Virus record (IMG/VR): IMGVR_UViG_3300044699_000118
Location: 1 to 22,603 of that record
From: a virus
Length of the DNA: 22,603 nucleotides
Strand: one strand, 5' to 3'
In this document: in pieces, positions 14,518-21,185 of the stretch
Numbering within the stretch: the stretch's first letter is position 1
Layout: each line of letters begins with the position of its first letter
Notes under the pieces: model-generated
Database searches by the model: none
Told to the model about the DNA's origin: nothing
The model's input: only the letters and a program-made list of their open reading frames with translations
Program-made: the position numbers and the translations under genes

Positions 14518-14546
14518 ACGCAGCCTGGAGGTATTGGCGACGACGT

Positions 14547-15227
14547 CTACCGAGAGGGTGCTGATTGTCGGGATGGCTCACCTCCACTCGCCCAGGCTTG
14601 CAGCATCATCTCGAGTTCCTCGGCGCTCTGTTGCTTGGACTTGGGCCGCAACCACGGCGGCAGGAAGTCCTCCGGCTTGCGGCGGTTCTTGTTACTGAGC
14701 AGCGCGACGAGGTAGTAGGACAGCGATGCGAACCCCACGTCGATCCGCTCATGGACGAGCAGGGGACCGTGGATCTGTTCGTACGCGATCCAGTCCGTCA
14801 GCTCGGCAGCAGAGAGGGTTTCGAGTTCTGCGACGGTTCGCCCGAGAGCGAGGGCAACCCGGAAGAGGGCTGTTCGTCTCGGGCTTGCTCGAAAGTCGCC
14901 ATCGCCGCCTCGAGCTCCTTGGAGGTGAGCCCGTTGAGCTTCGCGGCTTCGCTGAACAACCGGAGCACCAGAGGGAAGTCCTCCTGCGCGAGTGCGTCGG
15001 CGTCGTCCCTCTCCGAACAGCCGGGTCCCAGTCTCATCGACGAGGCAATGCAGGAGGACCTGCACCGGCATATCGAGCGGCTTGACATCTTCGGACAGCG
15101 CCGCTTGATCGGCCACCGTCATCACACGGAGATACACGTCCCCGCCCCACTCCGGCACCGAGACCTTGACCGGCTTGCGGTCATCCCGGTGCCGTGCGGC
15201 GAGGATCTGCTCCCTGGTCAGGCTCAC
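14547..15227 (-). CDS. tail assembly chaperone (G/GT-like), two frame changes
   Basis: GTG at 15227 overlaps the tail-tube stop (GTGA). The first part reads VKVSVPEWGGDVYLRVMTVA, then VQVLLHCLVDETGTRL. After a frame change near 15008-15020 it continues SERDDADALAQEDFPLVLRL and AAKLNGLTSKELEAAM, typical of lambda G-type chaperones. After a second change near 14867-14869 it reads LFRVALALGRTVAELETLSA and ELTDWIAYEQIHGP, a T-like domain, and ends at 14547 within the tape-measure leader. A programmed -1 shift between G and T parts is the usual rule, but I see no XXXYYYZ heptamer in the right register, and the first break has no such precedent. The protein coats the tape measure before the tube forms. 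Confidence 0.65.
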   Translation of the reverse strand: MSLTREQILAARHRDDRKPVKVSVPEWGGDVYLRVMTVADQAALSEDVKPLDMPVQVLLHCLVDETGTRLFGEGRRRRTRAGGLPSGAPVVQRSREAQRAHLQGARGGDGDFRASPRRTALFRVALALGRTVAELETLSAAELTDWIAYEQIHGPLLVHERIDVGFASLSYYLVALLSNKNRRKPEDFLPPWLRPKSKQQSAEELEMMLQAWASGGEPSRQSAPSR

Positions 15228-15658
15228 GACGGGGTCACCGTTGAGACACCAGGTGTGACGATCTTGAGCGTGATGTGTGCTTCCATCGCGCCGTCGTCGG
15301 TGGCCTCGATCTCCCACTGGCTCGTGATCGCCGGGAAGCGATACGCCGAGGACCAGTTCGGGTGCTGGAGTTCGTAGTACCGGATAGCCACGGCGACCGA
15401 GTCGTAGTCAGCCTTCATGTTCGTGTGCGTGGTAACGGTCGGATCCCACATGACGGTCAGCGTGACCTCCGAACCTTCCTGACGTCCGGGGAGGAAGTCG
15501 GCCCACAGATCTCCATGCGCCGAGACGTCGATGAGGGCACGGTTGGAACCGACCGCCGTCACCGTGCCGATCTGCGTGACGGTGTTGTAGGTACCTGTTG
15601 CCACGCCGGTCGCCGCGTTCTGCTTGAGGAATCCGAGGAAGCCTGCTTGCTTGGTCAT
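15224..15658 (-). CDS. major tail tube protein
   Basis: 144 residues, beta-rich, with TGTYNTVTQIGTVTAVGSNR, FLPGRQEGSEVTLTVMWDPT and a C-terminal strand set TDDGAMEAHITLKIVTPG. The pattern is that of siphovirus tail tube subunits, which stack as hexamers around the tape measure. ATG at 15658 has GGAGG 4 bases upstream, fitting high expression. It precedes the assembly chaperone and tape measure, the normal order. The frame is intact. Confidence 0.7.
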   Translation of the reverse strand: MTKQAGFLGFLKQNAATGVATGTYNTVTQIGTVTAVGSNRALIDVSAHGDLWADFLPGRQEGSEVTLTVMWDPTVTTHTNMKADYDSVAVAIRYYELQHPNWSSAYRFPAITSQWEIEATDDGAMEAHITLKIVTPGVSTVTPS

Positions 15659-15671
15659 CTACCCTCCTTCC

Positions 15672-16025
15672 CTAAGCGACGAAGACCGCGGCGGTGACGG
15701 AGGTGGTGAACGAGTTGGTCACCACGACCGTGCCGTTGGACTGGAGATACCTACGCACCGGGTTGAGCCGGATGAACCGCTCCGTTCCGTTGACGACGGA
15801 GATGGTGAGGTCAGGGTTGTATGCGGTGGCCCCCGGGGCGTTGGACAGGCTCGAGGCGTCGTCGATCACGACCGAGTCCGGGGAGCCGCCTGCGTTCTTT
15901 ACGTGCAGGATGTGCGGCTTGTCCAGGTCTGCCGTCGCCGGCGTGAAGGTGTCGCTCGCGCTCACCCCGGTGTAGGTCGGCACCACCCCGGCCTCTGTGA
16001 CGGTCTGAACGGTGTACGTTGCCAT
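15672..16025 (-). CDS. small beta-rich structural protein (117 aa), possibly tail terminator or virion decoration
   Basis: The protein reads MATYTVQTVTEAGVVPTYTG, then TPATADLDKPHILHVKNAGG and DLTISVVNGTERFIRLNP. It is a compact all-beta domain with many Thr and Val and no Cys. GGAGG lies 4 bases before ATG at 16025. In this position (between the gp10-like protein and the tail tube) phages usually have a tail terminator; the sequence instead looks more like small jelly-roll decoration proteins. I cannot decide between these. The frame is intact. Confidence 0.5.
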   Translation of the reverse strand: MATYTVQTVTEAGVVPTYTGVSASDTFTPATADLDKPHILHVKNAGGSPDSVVIDDASSLSNAPGATAYNPDLTISVVNGTERFIRLNPVRRYLQSNGTVVVTNSFTTSVTAAVFVA

Positions 16026-16034
16026 GCTGCCTCC

Positions 16035-16394
16035 TTATCCCTCCACTGCCGCTTTGAAGATGGACGTCATCGCGGCGACGATCCCCGGAACGGACGCTGC
16101 TGCGGCCTGCTCCCCGTACGGCTGCGCCGCCATGTTCTTCGTGCCTTTCTGGACGAACCTGTCGTACGGGGCGCTCGAGCCGACCTTGGTCGTGGCTCCC
16201 TCGCCGAGAGAACTCTCATCGGTCGAGATGAGCGAGACCAACCTGCCCGTGTCCCGGGGAGCCCGAGCGATCATCTGCCGCTGGACGACCTCCCCTCCGG
16301 CCTGGGTCGCCGGTCCTGCTGCGACCTCGGCTTGGGCGGAGGCTTTGGCGAGGGCGGCCTTGGTCTCGGCGATGCCGAGCAATCGCGCAGTCAT
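16035..16394 (-). CDS. HK97 gp10-like head-tail completion protein (119 aa)
   Basis: The key stretch is RQMIARAPRDTGRLVSLIST, then KVGSSAPYDRFVQKGTKNM, the pattern of HK97 gp10-family proteins ('APxxTGxL' and 'VxxxxxYaxfvExGT'). The N-terminal half is helical (AETKAALAKASAQAEVAAG). ATG at 16394 overlaps the stop of the small acidic gene (ATGA). It should join head and tail, or guide tail attachment, in the portal-connector-tail sequence. The frame is intact. Confidence 0.75.
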   Translation of the reverse strand: MTARLLGIAETKAALAKASAQAEVAAGPATQAGGEVVQRQMIARAPRDTGRLVSLISTDESSLGEGATTKVGSSAPYDRFVQKGTKNMAAQPYGEQAAAASVPGIVAAMTSIFKAAVEG

Positions 16395-16519
16395 CCGGCC
16401 TTCTTCGCTTTCGGTTTCGGCTTGGGTTCCGGCTCGGGTTCGGGTTCGTCCGTGTCCTCGTCCACGACGAACGTCTCCTCATCGCCGTGGTACTCGAAGT
16501 GCCCAATCTTGTCCGTCAT
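16391..16519 (-). CDS. small acidic/Pro-Lys protein (42 aa)
   Basis: ATG at 16519 and the stop at 16391 both make ATGA overlaps with neighbours. The protein starts MTDKIGHFEYHGDEETFVVD and ends in a Glu-Pro then Lys-Pro tract (EPEPEPKPKPKAKKAG). Such tails are common in small connector-module proteins of actinophages. It is disordered by composition. I do not recognise a function; the exact coupling at both ends supports translation. Confidence 0.6.
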   Translation of the reverse strand: MTDKIGHFEYHGDEETFVVDEDTDEPEPEPEPKPKPKAKKAG

Positions 16520-17069
16520 CTGACAGGCCCCCTCATAAACGGCTTGAGCGTTTCCTTGTTGTCCTGGGTCAGGAACAGCGTGGTAGGAAACCCGACCGTC
16601 TCGACCGGGAACCCTCCTTGAGACAACGCCTGTCCCGATTCGTCGGCGGTGTAGGCGCGCTTGACCATCTCGACGCAGACGGACTGGATCGCCTTGAACG
16701 CCTCGGAAGTTTCGGCGTGACCGTGGGCATAGGTGACGGTGGCTCCCTGTGTCCACGCCGAGCCAGGTGAGGCCACCGTCCCGGACCTGAGTCCTCGAGG
16801 GACGATGTAGTAGTCAGTCGTCGCCACGCCGTTCACCAGCACCGAAGTGACCGCCGTCACCGGACGCTCAGGCAGGCTGAGGAACGACGACGCCGTGGGA
16901 TACACCGTGATGACGTCCCCCGTGACCGGAGAGAGCGTCTGGTTGCAGTAGGCCCGGATCACCGCCGACGCACCTTCGTAGCCAACGCCTGGAGGCGTGA
17001 GAGGTCGCTCGGGATAGTCATCCCGGAGAACTCGCATACCTCCGTAGCGGTGGCGAACGGTCCGGCCAT
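16516..17069 (-). CDS. head-tail connector / adaptor protein, one frameshift
   Basis: The true start is ATG at 17069, 6 bases after the preceding stop: it reads AGPFATATEVCEFSGMTIPS and DLSRLQALA. A base is missing at 16979-16982; the next frame continues YEGASAVIRAYCNQTL, LPERPVTAVTSVLVNG and EAFKAIQSVCVEMVKRAY. 'ASAVIRAYC' is the standard entry helix of gp6-like connectors and adaptors. Corrected length is 184 residues. A literal reading starting at 17106 would replace the first 30 residues with nonsense and overlap the upstream gene. The protein probably forms the ring below the portal. Confidence 0.7.
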
Positions 17070-17075
17070 CCGGGG

Positions 17076-17390
17076 TTACGTGCCCGCCGACGTCAACTGG
17101 AGCCACGTCGTAGTTCCGGAGACGACGGTGCTCCCGACCCCCGGAGCGGTCGGTGTCCCTGCGGCGGACGTGCCGGCGACGGTGCAGACGTAGACGATCC
17201 GAGTGGCGGGGATGTCCACAAGGTCACCCAGCGTGTTCGCAACCGCACCGGGCCAGTCGATCGCCTTCAGTGCACGGCCGAGATAGTCGGTCGTTGACGT
17301 GGTCAGGCGTCCAGAGAAGTCGGTCGCCGTCGTGCCAGGGTTCAGCACCCTGCGAAGCAGATGATCTCTGCGGAATACGGTGGTTGCCAT
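17076..17390 (-). CDS. small head-module protein (104 aa)
   Basis: It begins MATTVFRRDHLLRRVLNPGT followed by TDFSGRLTTSTTDYLGRALK and a short beta-rich C-terminus (RIVYVCTVAGTSAAGTPTAP). The 'RRDxLLRRxxNPGxxATDxxGR' start is familiar from unassigned head-to-tail module proteins of actinophages. ATG at 17390 has AGGGGAGGG just upstream and forms TGATG with the stop expected for the LEM gene. In the literal sequence it is fused in frame to that gene through RGGL; I treat the fusion as an indel artefact. Its role is unknown. Confidence 0.6.
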   Translation of the reverse strand: MATTVFRRDHLLRRVLNPGTTATDFSGRLTTSTTDYLGRALKAIDWPGAVANTLGDLVDIPATRIVYVCTVAGTSAAGTPTAPGVGSTVVSGTTTWLQLTSAGT

Positions 17391-17708
17391 CAGCCCTCCC
17401 CTGAGGGTTGCGATCAGGTCATCCTTGGTTCCCGAAGTCGGAAGACCCTTGCTCTCGGCGAGCGCCTTGAGTTGGGCCACGGTCCGGTCCTCGTACTTGC
17501 CGGTACCGGTGTCGACCTCCTCGATCTCGACAGGTGCTTGTTCTGCGGGGACGTCCTTGAGCTTCGCCTTGATCGCTTTCACAAGGTCTTCGTTACCGGC
17601 GCCTTCCCACATGGCGAGGTCGCGCTCGAGTTGCAGCCGCAGCGCGCCGCCTCCTCCGGGTTCGGGTCCGGGGTCGGATCGGCCTTGACTGCTGAGCTCT
17701 TCCGCCAT
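17390..17708 (-). CDS. LEM/SAP-like domain protein of the head module (about 105 aa), probable one-base error at its end
   Basis: The N-terminus is Gly/Ser/Glu-rich and acidic; the C-terminal 35 residues read TVAQLKALAESKGLPTSGTK and DDLIATLRG, a helix-extended-helix (HeH/LEM or SAP-like) fold used for nucleic-acid or protein contact. ATG at 17708 has AGGAG about 8 bases upstream. As written, the frame runs on into the next gene. Removing one G from the GGGG at about 17396-17400 gives REG followed by TGA that overlaps the next ATG. It lies just after the capsid gene, a usual place for such proteins. Confidence 0.6.
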
Positions 17709-17738
17709 GCTTCGTTCTCCTCTCGGTTCGGGGGGGAC

Positions 17739-17766
17739 GGGGAGGGACCCCGAAAGGCCCCTCCCC
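17739..17766 (-). terminator. GC-rich hairpin between capsid gene and downstream head genes
   Basis: GGGGAGGG at 17739-17746 pairs perfectly with CCCTCCCC at 17759-17766, leaving a 12-base loop that can pair further (CC, GAAA, GG). No T run follows on the minus strand, so it is not a classic intrinsic terminator. A stem here could be an attenuator or a stop to RNA decay that keeps capsid mRNA more abundant than the genes after it. Confidence 0.4.
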
Positions 17767-17786
17767 CTGCACTGTTGTCCCCGGCC

Positions 17787-19025
17787 TTACGTTGCGGTCA
17801 GCTCGATGATGCCGTTGTCCACGATGCGGATCGCCGTGAAGTATCCGGCGTACGCCACCTGGACACCGAGCACCGACGGCTCTGTCACCTGGAGCGTTCC
17901 CACCCGCTGCTCGTAGACCTCCGCAGCAGCGGTCGAGAGCAGGAAGGCCTTGTTGGTGCCCAGCCCTGCGCTCATGTACGTCGGGACGCCGGCGACCGTG
18001 CCGACGAGTCCCTGGTTGAAGTCACCAGCGGACAGGCCGTCTCCGGTCTGCGAGACGTTCACGATCGGCACGAACAGCGGACCGAACACCGGGAGCCGTC
18101 CGGGCGACAGCGCCAGCACGACCTTGCCCACCCCGGCGGTCGCCGTGTAGACCGTGGCCGCCGCCGACCAGATGGCGGTCCGGATCGTCGCCGCGGTCGG
18201 GGAAGCACCGTAGCCGACGTTCGTCGAGGTGGAGGCGTCGAGGACCGTACCCAGCGCCGCCTCCGTCTGTACGGCGTAGCGAGCGGCGAGGTCGTTGACG
18301 ATCGCGTCCATGATCTGCGGCGCCGAGAAGTCGATGTCCTGCCGCGAGACGTTGACGTAGCCGCCGTACGTGACCGCGGTGGCGGTCAGGCGGGTGATCG
18401 TCATCTTCTGCGACACGAGCTCGGCCTTCTCATCTGCCGCCGCGCCGGCCGACCCCTGTACCGCCACGGACGTTCCCTGGGTCACCAGGGGACGGAACCA
18501 CGACTGGGACGGCATGTCCTTGACTCCGAGCAGACTGGTGAGCGGTCGCGCCGAGTCGATGAAGTTGATCACCGGACCCAGGATCGGGTTCGGGATGAGT
18601 CCGGCGTTGTCCGACGTCTTCTGGTGGGCTGCGGCGCGGTTGAAGATCTCCAGCCGCTCCTGGGCCTGCCGGTCGTTCATCGCCGCCTTGTACTGGTCGA
18701 GCACGTACGCACCGGCCGACCGATACTCGATCGCGCCGTTGTCGACCTCGTGCCGCATCTTCGCGAACTGGTCCTGGATGTCGGCGGCACGCTGACGGGC
18801 CTGTCGCGAACGGTCCGACGCCGCCTGCAGGGTCTCGGCCTGCTCCTCGGCGACCTCGATCCGCTTGCGTGCCTCCGTGATCAGCTCCTGCTCGGAGGCG
18901 GTGAGGTCGCGCTCGGCGTCCTGCGCATTGGCGACCGTGCCCTGGATGAACGAGTCGCGCTCGGCGATCTCTCGCTGGAGCCGACCGATCATCGCATCGG
19001 TCTTCGTGTTCTCTTCCGGGGGCAT
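17787..19025 (-). CDS. major capsid protein, HK97 fold with N-terminal coiled-coil scaffold domain
   Basis: Residues 10-95 are a heptad-rich helix (EEQAETLQAASDRSRQARQR), the delta/scaffold domain that the prohead protease removes. The shell domain follows from about residue 140 (NAGLIPNPILGPVINFIDSA), with WFRPLVTQGTSVAVQGSA, RQDIDFSAPQIMDAIVNDL and VAYAGYFTAIRIVDNGIIEL, as in the Phage_capsid family. The 412 residues fit a fused scaffold plus shell. ATG at 19025 has GGAGG about 19 bases upstream and a closer GTAGGG. It follows the protease, the standard order. No frame change is needed. Known family architecture plus clear matching layout. Confidence 0.85.
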   Translation of the reverse strand: MPPEENTKTDAMIGRLQREIAERDSFIQGTVANAQDAERDLTASEQELITEARKRIEVAEEQAETLQAASDRSRQARQRAADIQDQFAKMRHEVDNGAIEYRSAGAYVLDQYKAAMNDRQAQERLEIFNRAAAHQKTSDNAGLIPNPILGPVINFIDSARPLTSLLGVKDMPSQSWFRPLVTQGTSVAVQGSAGAAADEKAELVSQKMTITRLTATAVTYGGYVNVSRQDIDFSAPQIMDAIVNDLAARYAVQTEAALGTVLDASTSTNVGYGASPTAATIRTAIWSAAATVYTATAGVGKVVLALSPGRLPVFGPLFVPIVNVSQTGDGLSAGDFNQGLVGTVAGVPTYMSAGLGTNKAFLLSTAAAEVYEQRVGTLQVTEPSVLGVQVAYAGYFTAIRIVDNGIIELTAT

Positions 19026-19165
19026 CCCTACTTACTATTACTTACCTCCCTACGGTTCGGGCGCGTACGCCCATCGGATAGGACGCAGCCCTCTCGGCCA
19101 ACGAGCACCCGCTACGACCCGCCTCCGTCTGCGAGGCGACCTCTCTGGGGGGGTCGGTAGTGCCT
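19026..19165 (-). other. 140-base non-coding leader before the capsid gene
   Basis: This is the largest gap inside the structural operon. On the minus strand it holds GGGCGTACGCGCCC (about 19058-19071), a small perfect hairpin, several other short inverted pieces, and GGAGG in an A/T-richer stretch near the capsid start. I see no convincing -35/-10 pair. It could be an extra promoter region, a stabilising 5' leader for capsid mRNA after processing, or plain spacing. Confidence 0.4.
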
Positions 19166-19916
19166 CTAACGTCGGCGTGATTCCATCCACGCGACGACTT
19201 CATCGAGCCGTGGTGTCTCGAGCTTCGGCAGGTCTGCGGCTTGGGGCCGCTCCCGCCGTACGTCGATGACCTGGGCTCCCTCGTACGCTCCGTTATCGGG
19301 GAACGCGAGGTGATCCACGAACGCTCGCCGGATGCGGCGCCGTTGCTCCGTCCGGTCGAGTACCTGGTCCGAACCTTTCACGCCGAACCCGACGGACACC
19401 CCGAGGATCCCTTCGTCGGCCAGCGACAGCGTCTCATCCCCCAGCGGCGTCTTGGCGATCTTGACCTGCCCCACCAGCCCCTCGGGGCGCTCCGGGGAGA
19501 AGCTGAGGACGCGACCTATCAGGCCCGAGGTGCTGGTGCCCTTCAGGTGCGCTCCGGCGGCGTGGTCGCGGAACGCCTTCACGCGGTTCGGACGCTTCTC
19601 GATGCCGTCGAAGGCTCCGCGCTCGAACGATTCTTTCCACAGCTCGCCGCGGTACTCGACGAGCGCCTCCTGGTCGTACGGCACCGCGAGGACCTCGATC
19701 ACCCCGCTGGGGGAAGTCCACCCCCTCGACGGAGGCGGCTCGGGATTCGATCGGCGCCTTGATGTCGGGGGCACGGTTCTCGTTCTCCGTGTTCGCGTAC
19801 AGCGCCGCCACGTGGCGCTTTGCCATCTCCTCGGTCGGATGACACTTCTCGGTCGAGCCGTCGGCGTCCTTGATGACGCAGTATTCGTCGTCACGCTTCT
19901 CGATGTGCCAAGGCAC
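19166..19916 (-). CDS. prohead protease (HK97 U35/S78-type), one frameshift
   Basis: The N-terminal 45 residues (PWHIEKRDDEYCVIKDADGS, then KCHPTEEMAKRHVAALYAN) are a small domain often seen before phage prohead proteases. The protease follows: AVPYDQEALVEYRGELWKES, KAFRDHAAGAHLKGTS with candidate catalytic His118, and ILGVSVGFGVK with candidate Ser174. A C5 run (G5 on the plus strand, 19709-19713) has one base too many after VDFP; corrected length is 249 residues. GTG at 19916 shares one base with the portal stop. The enzyme should cut the scaffold domain from the capsid protein next to it. The break falls between two domains, but nothing suggests programmed shifting. Confidence 0.8.
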
Positions 19917-21184
19917 TATTCCTCGCCTCCTGTGATCGCCGTGATGGGCGCGGTCGGGGAGTCTGTACCGTCCTCACCCAGGAGCCGCTCGGCACGCTGG
20001 ACCGTCTCGGTGTCCACGAGTCCGGCGGCGTGGAGCTCGACCCATGCGTGTGCCCGTTCGGCGAATGGCGGTCGGCTGTATTCGTCTCGGTTCAGTTCGG
20101 CCTTCTGGCCGGCGGGGAGCGCCCAGTAGGAGATCGCCGACATGACGTGGCCGGCGAGCGCCCTGAGCGTCTGACGGTCGTGGAAGTCGAACAGGCTCGA
20201 GACGTTCGAGTAGGTCATCGAGTCCCCCCCGGATGGCAGACCGACCAGGAACGGCGGCACGCCGAGCAACACCGCGATGCGGGATTCGTTGAACTGCGCC
20301 AGCTCGAGCATCGTCAGGTCCTTCGGCGAGACCGCGGTGTGATCGGTCAACTTGGCCCCGCCGTCGAACACCGGGGGTGCCGACGGCGTCTGGACCCGGC
20401 TGGCGAGGTATTGGGAGATCAGGTCCTGCGCCTCGTCCTCGGTCAGGCTCTTCTCGACGTCGATGGTCTGAGATACGACCCCGCCGGTAGCCACGACCTC
20501 CCGCGTGTACTTCGCCAACAGTCCGGCGGTGAGCATCCGCCCCCCCGCCGCCTCGAGCGGACCCACTCCTCGAGGGCTGTCGGTCGTGGACTTGTAGCGG
20601 ATGTGCAGGATGCTCTCGGTCACGTCCGGGCCGGTCTCCCCACCGAACCGATAGCGGCGGACGCCGCCGACCATCTCGACGTAGAACGCCCACCCCGGCA
20701 TCACCCGGAACCGCATCGGGAAGCCGTCGGAGAACGACGACATCTCCATCAGGAAGACCTCGCCGAGCTGGAAGTCCCAGAACAGTTGCTTGGCGAACTC
20801 CTCCCACGAGGAATAGGATCGACGGATCGGGGTTGACCATCCACGACGAGGGCGAGATGACCTTCCCGTCCCGCGTGCGGAGACGGGGAACGTCGACAAC
20901 GCCGAAGCGTTCTTGTCCAGGCACGCCCACGCCACGTCGAGGAGTTCGTTATACCGGGAGTTCATGTCCCAGTTCGGCGTGGACCAGGTGCTCGGCCACC
21001 CCGCCCAGGGCGACGGATAGAACGACGGCAGGGACCGCGGTTCGATCTCGGCGCCAACGATCTCCACACCGTGCGGGTCGCCGTCCGCTTCACCCGCGCC
21101 CACGGTCGACGGGGTCGACGGCGGGTTCGCGTTCGGCTTCTCGCCGGCGTAGTTCACCTCGGTCAGCCAGTTCCACAGACCCAA
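19916..21184 (-). CDS. portal protein (HK97 family), two cancelling frameshifts
   Basis: The protein matches HK97-type portals: WACLDKNASALSTFPV, FAKQLFWDFQLGEVFLMEM, ILHIRYKSTTDSPRGVGPLE and ESRIAVLLGVPPFLVGLPSG, which is the portal hallmark near the C-terminal stem. The literal residues between STFPV and SSWEEF are Arg/Ser-rich and wrong; adding one base near 20881 and removing one near 20816 restores RTRDGKVISPSSWMVNPDPS. The length stays at 422 residues. TTG at 21184 is the start, with AGGGGGG about 6 bases upstream. It should form the 12-subunit ring at the head vertex, joining terminase and connectors. Confidence 0.85.
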   Translation of the reverse strand: MGLWNWLTEVNYAGEKPNANPPSTPSTVGAGEADGDPHGVEIVGAEIEPRSLPSFYPSPWAGWPSTWSTPNWDMNSRYNELLDVAWACLDKNASALSTFPVSARGTGRSSRPRRGWSTPIRRSYSSWEEFAKQLFWDFQLGEVFLMEMSSFSDGFPMRFRVMPGWAFYVEMVGGVRRYRFGGETGPDVTESILHIRYKSTTDSPRGVGPLEAAGGRMLTAGLLAKYTREVVATGGVVSQTIDVEKSLTEDEAQDLISQYLASRVQTPSAPPVFDGGAKLTDHTAVSPKDLTMLELAQFNESRIAVLLGVPPFLVGLPSGGDSMTYSNVSSLFDFHDRQTLRALAGHVMSAISYWALPAGQKAELNRDEYSRPPFAERAHAWVELHAAGLVDTETVQRAERLLGEDGTDSPTAPITAITGGEE

Positions 21185-21185
21185 C

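Noticed and set aside
17076-17708. True fusion of the LEM-like protein with the next head protein
   Set aside because: The junction RGGL-MATTVF places a good ribosome site and ATG at the boundary, and removing one G restores a TGATG overlap like those used across the operon. Two genes are more likely.
17361-19160. A 599-codon open frame on the plus strand
   Set aside because: It is antisense to the capsid gene and is Arg/Leu/Asp/Gly-rich, the usual shadow of a high-GC gene on the other strand. It has no recognisable motif.
19434-19916. Programmed frameshift in the prohead protease
   Set aside because: The break is a C5 run with one base too many, like other run errors here, and no family member is known to me to need a shift at that place. 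A truncated product without the catalytic part would have no use.
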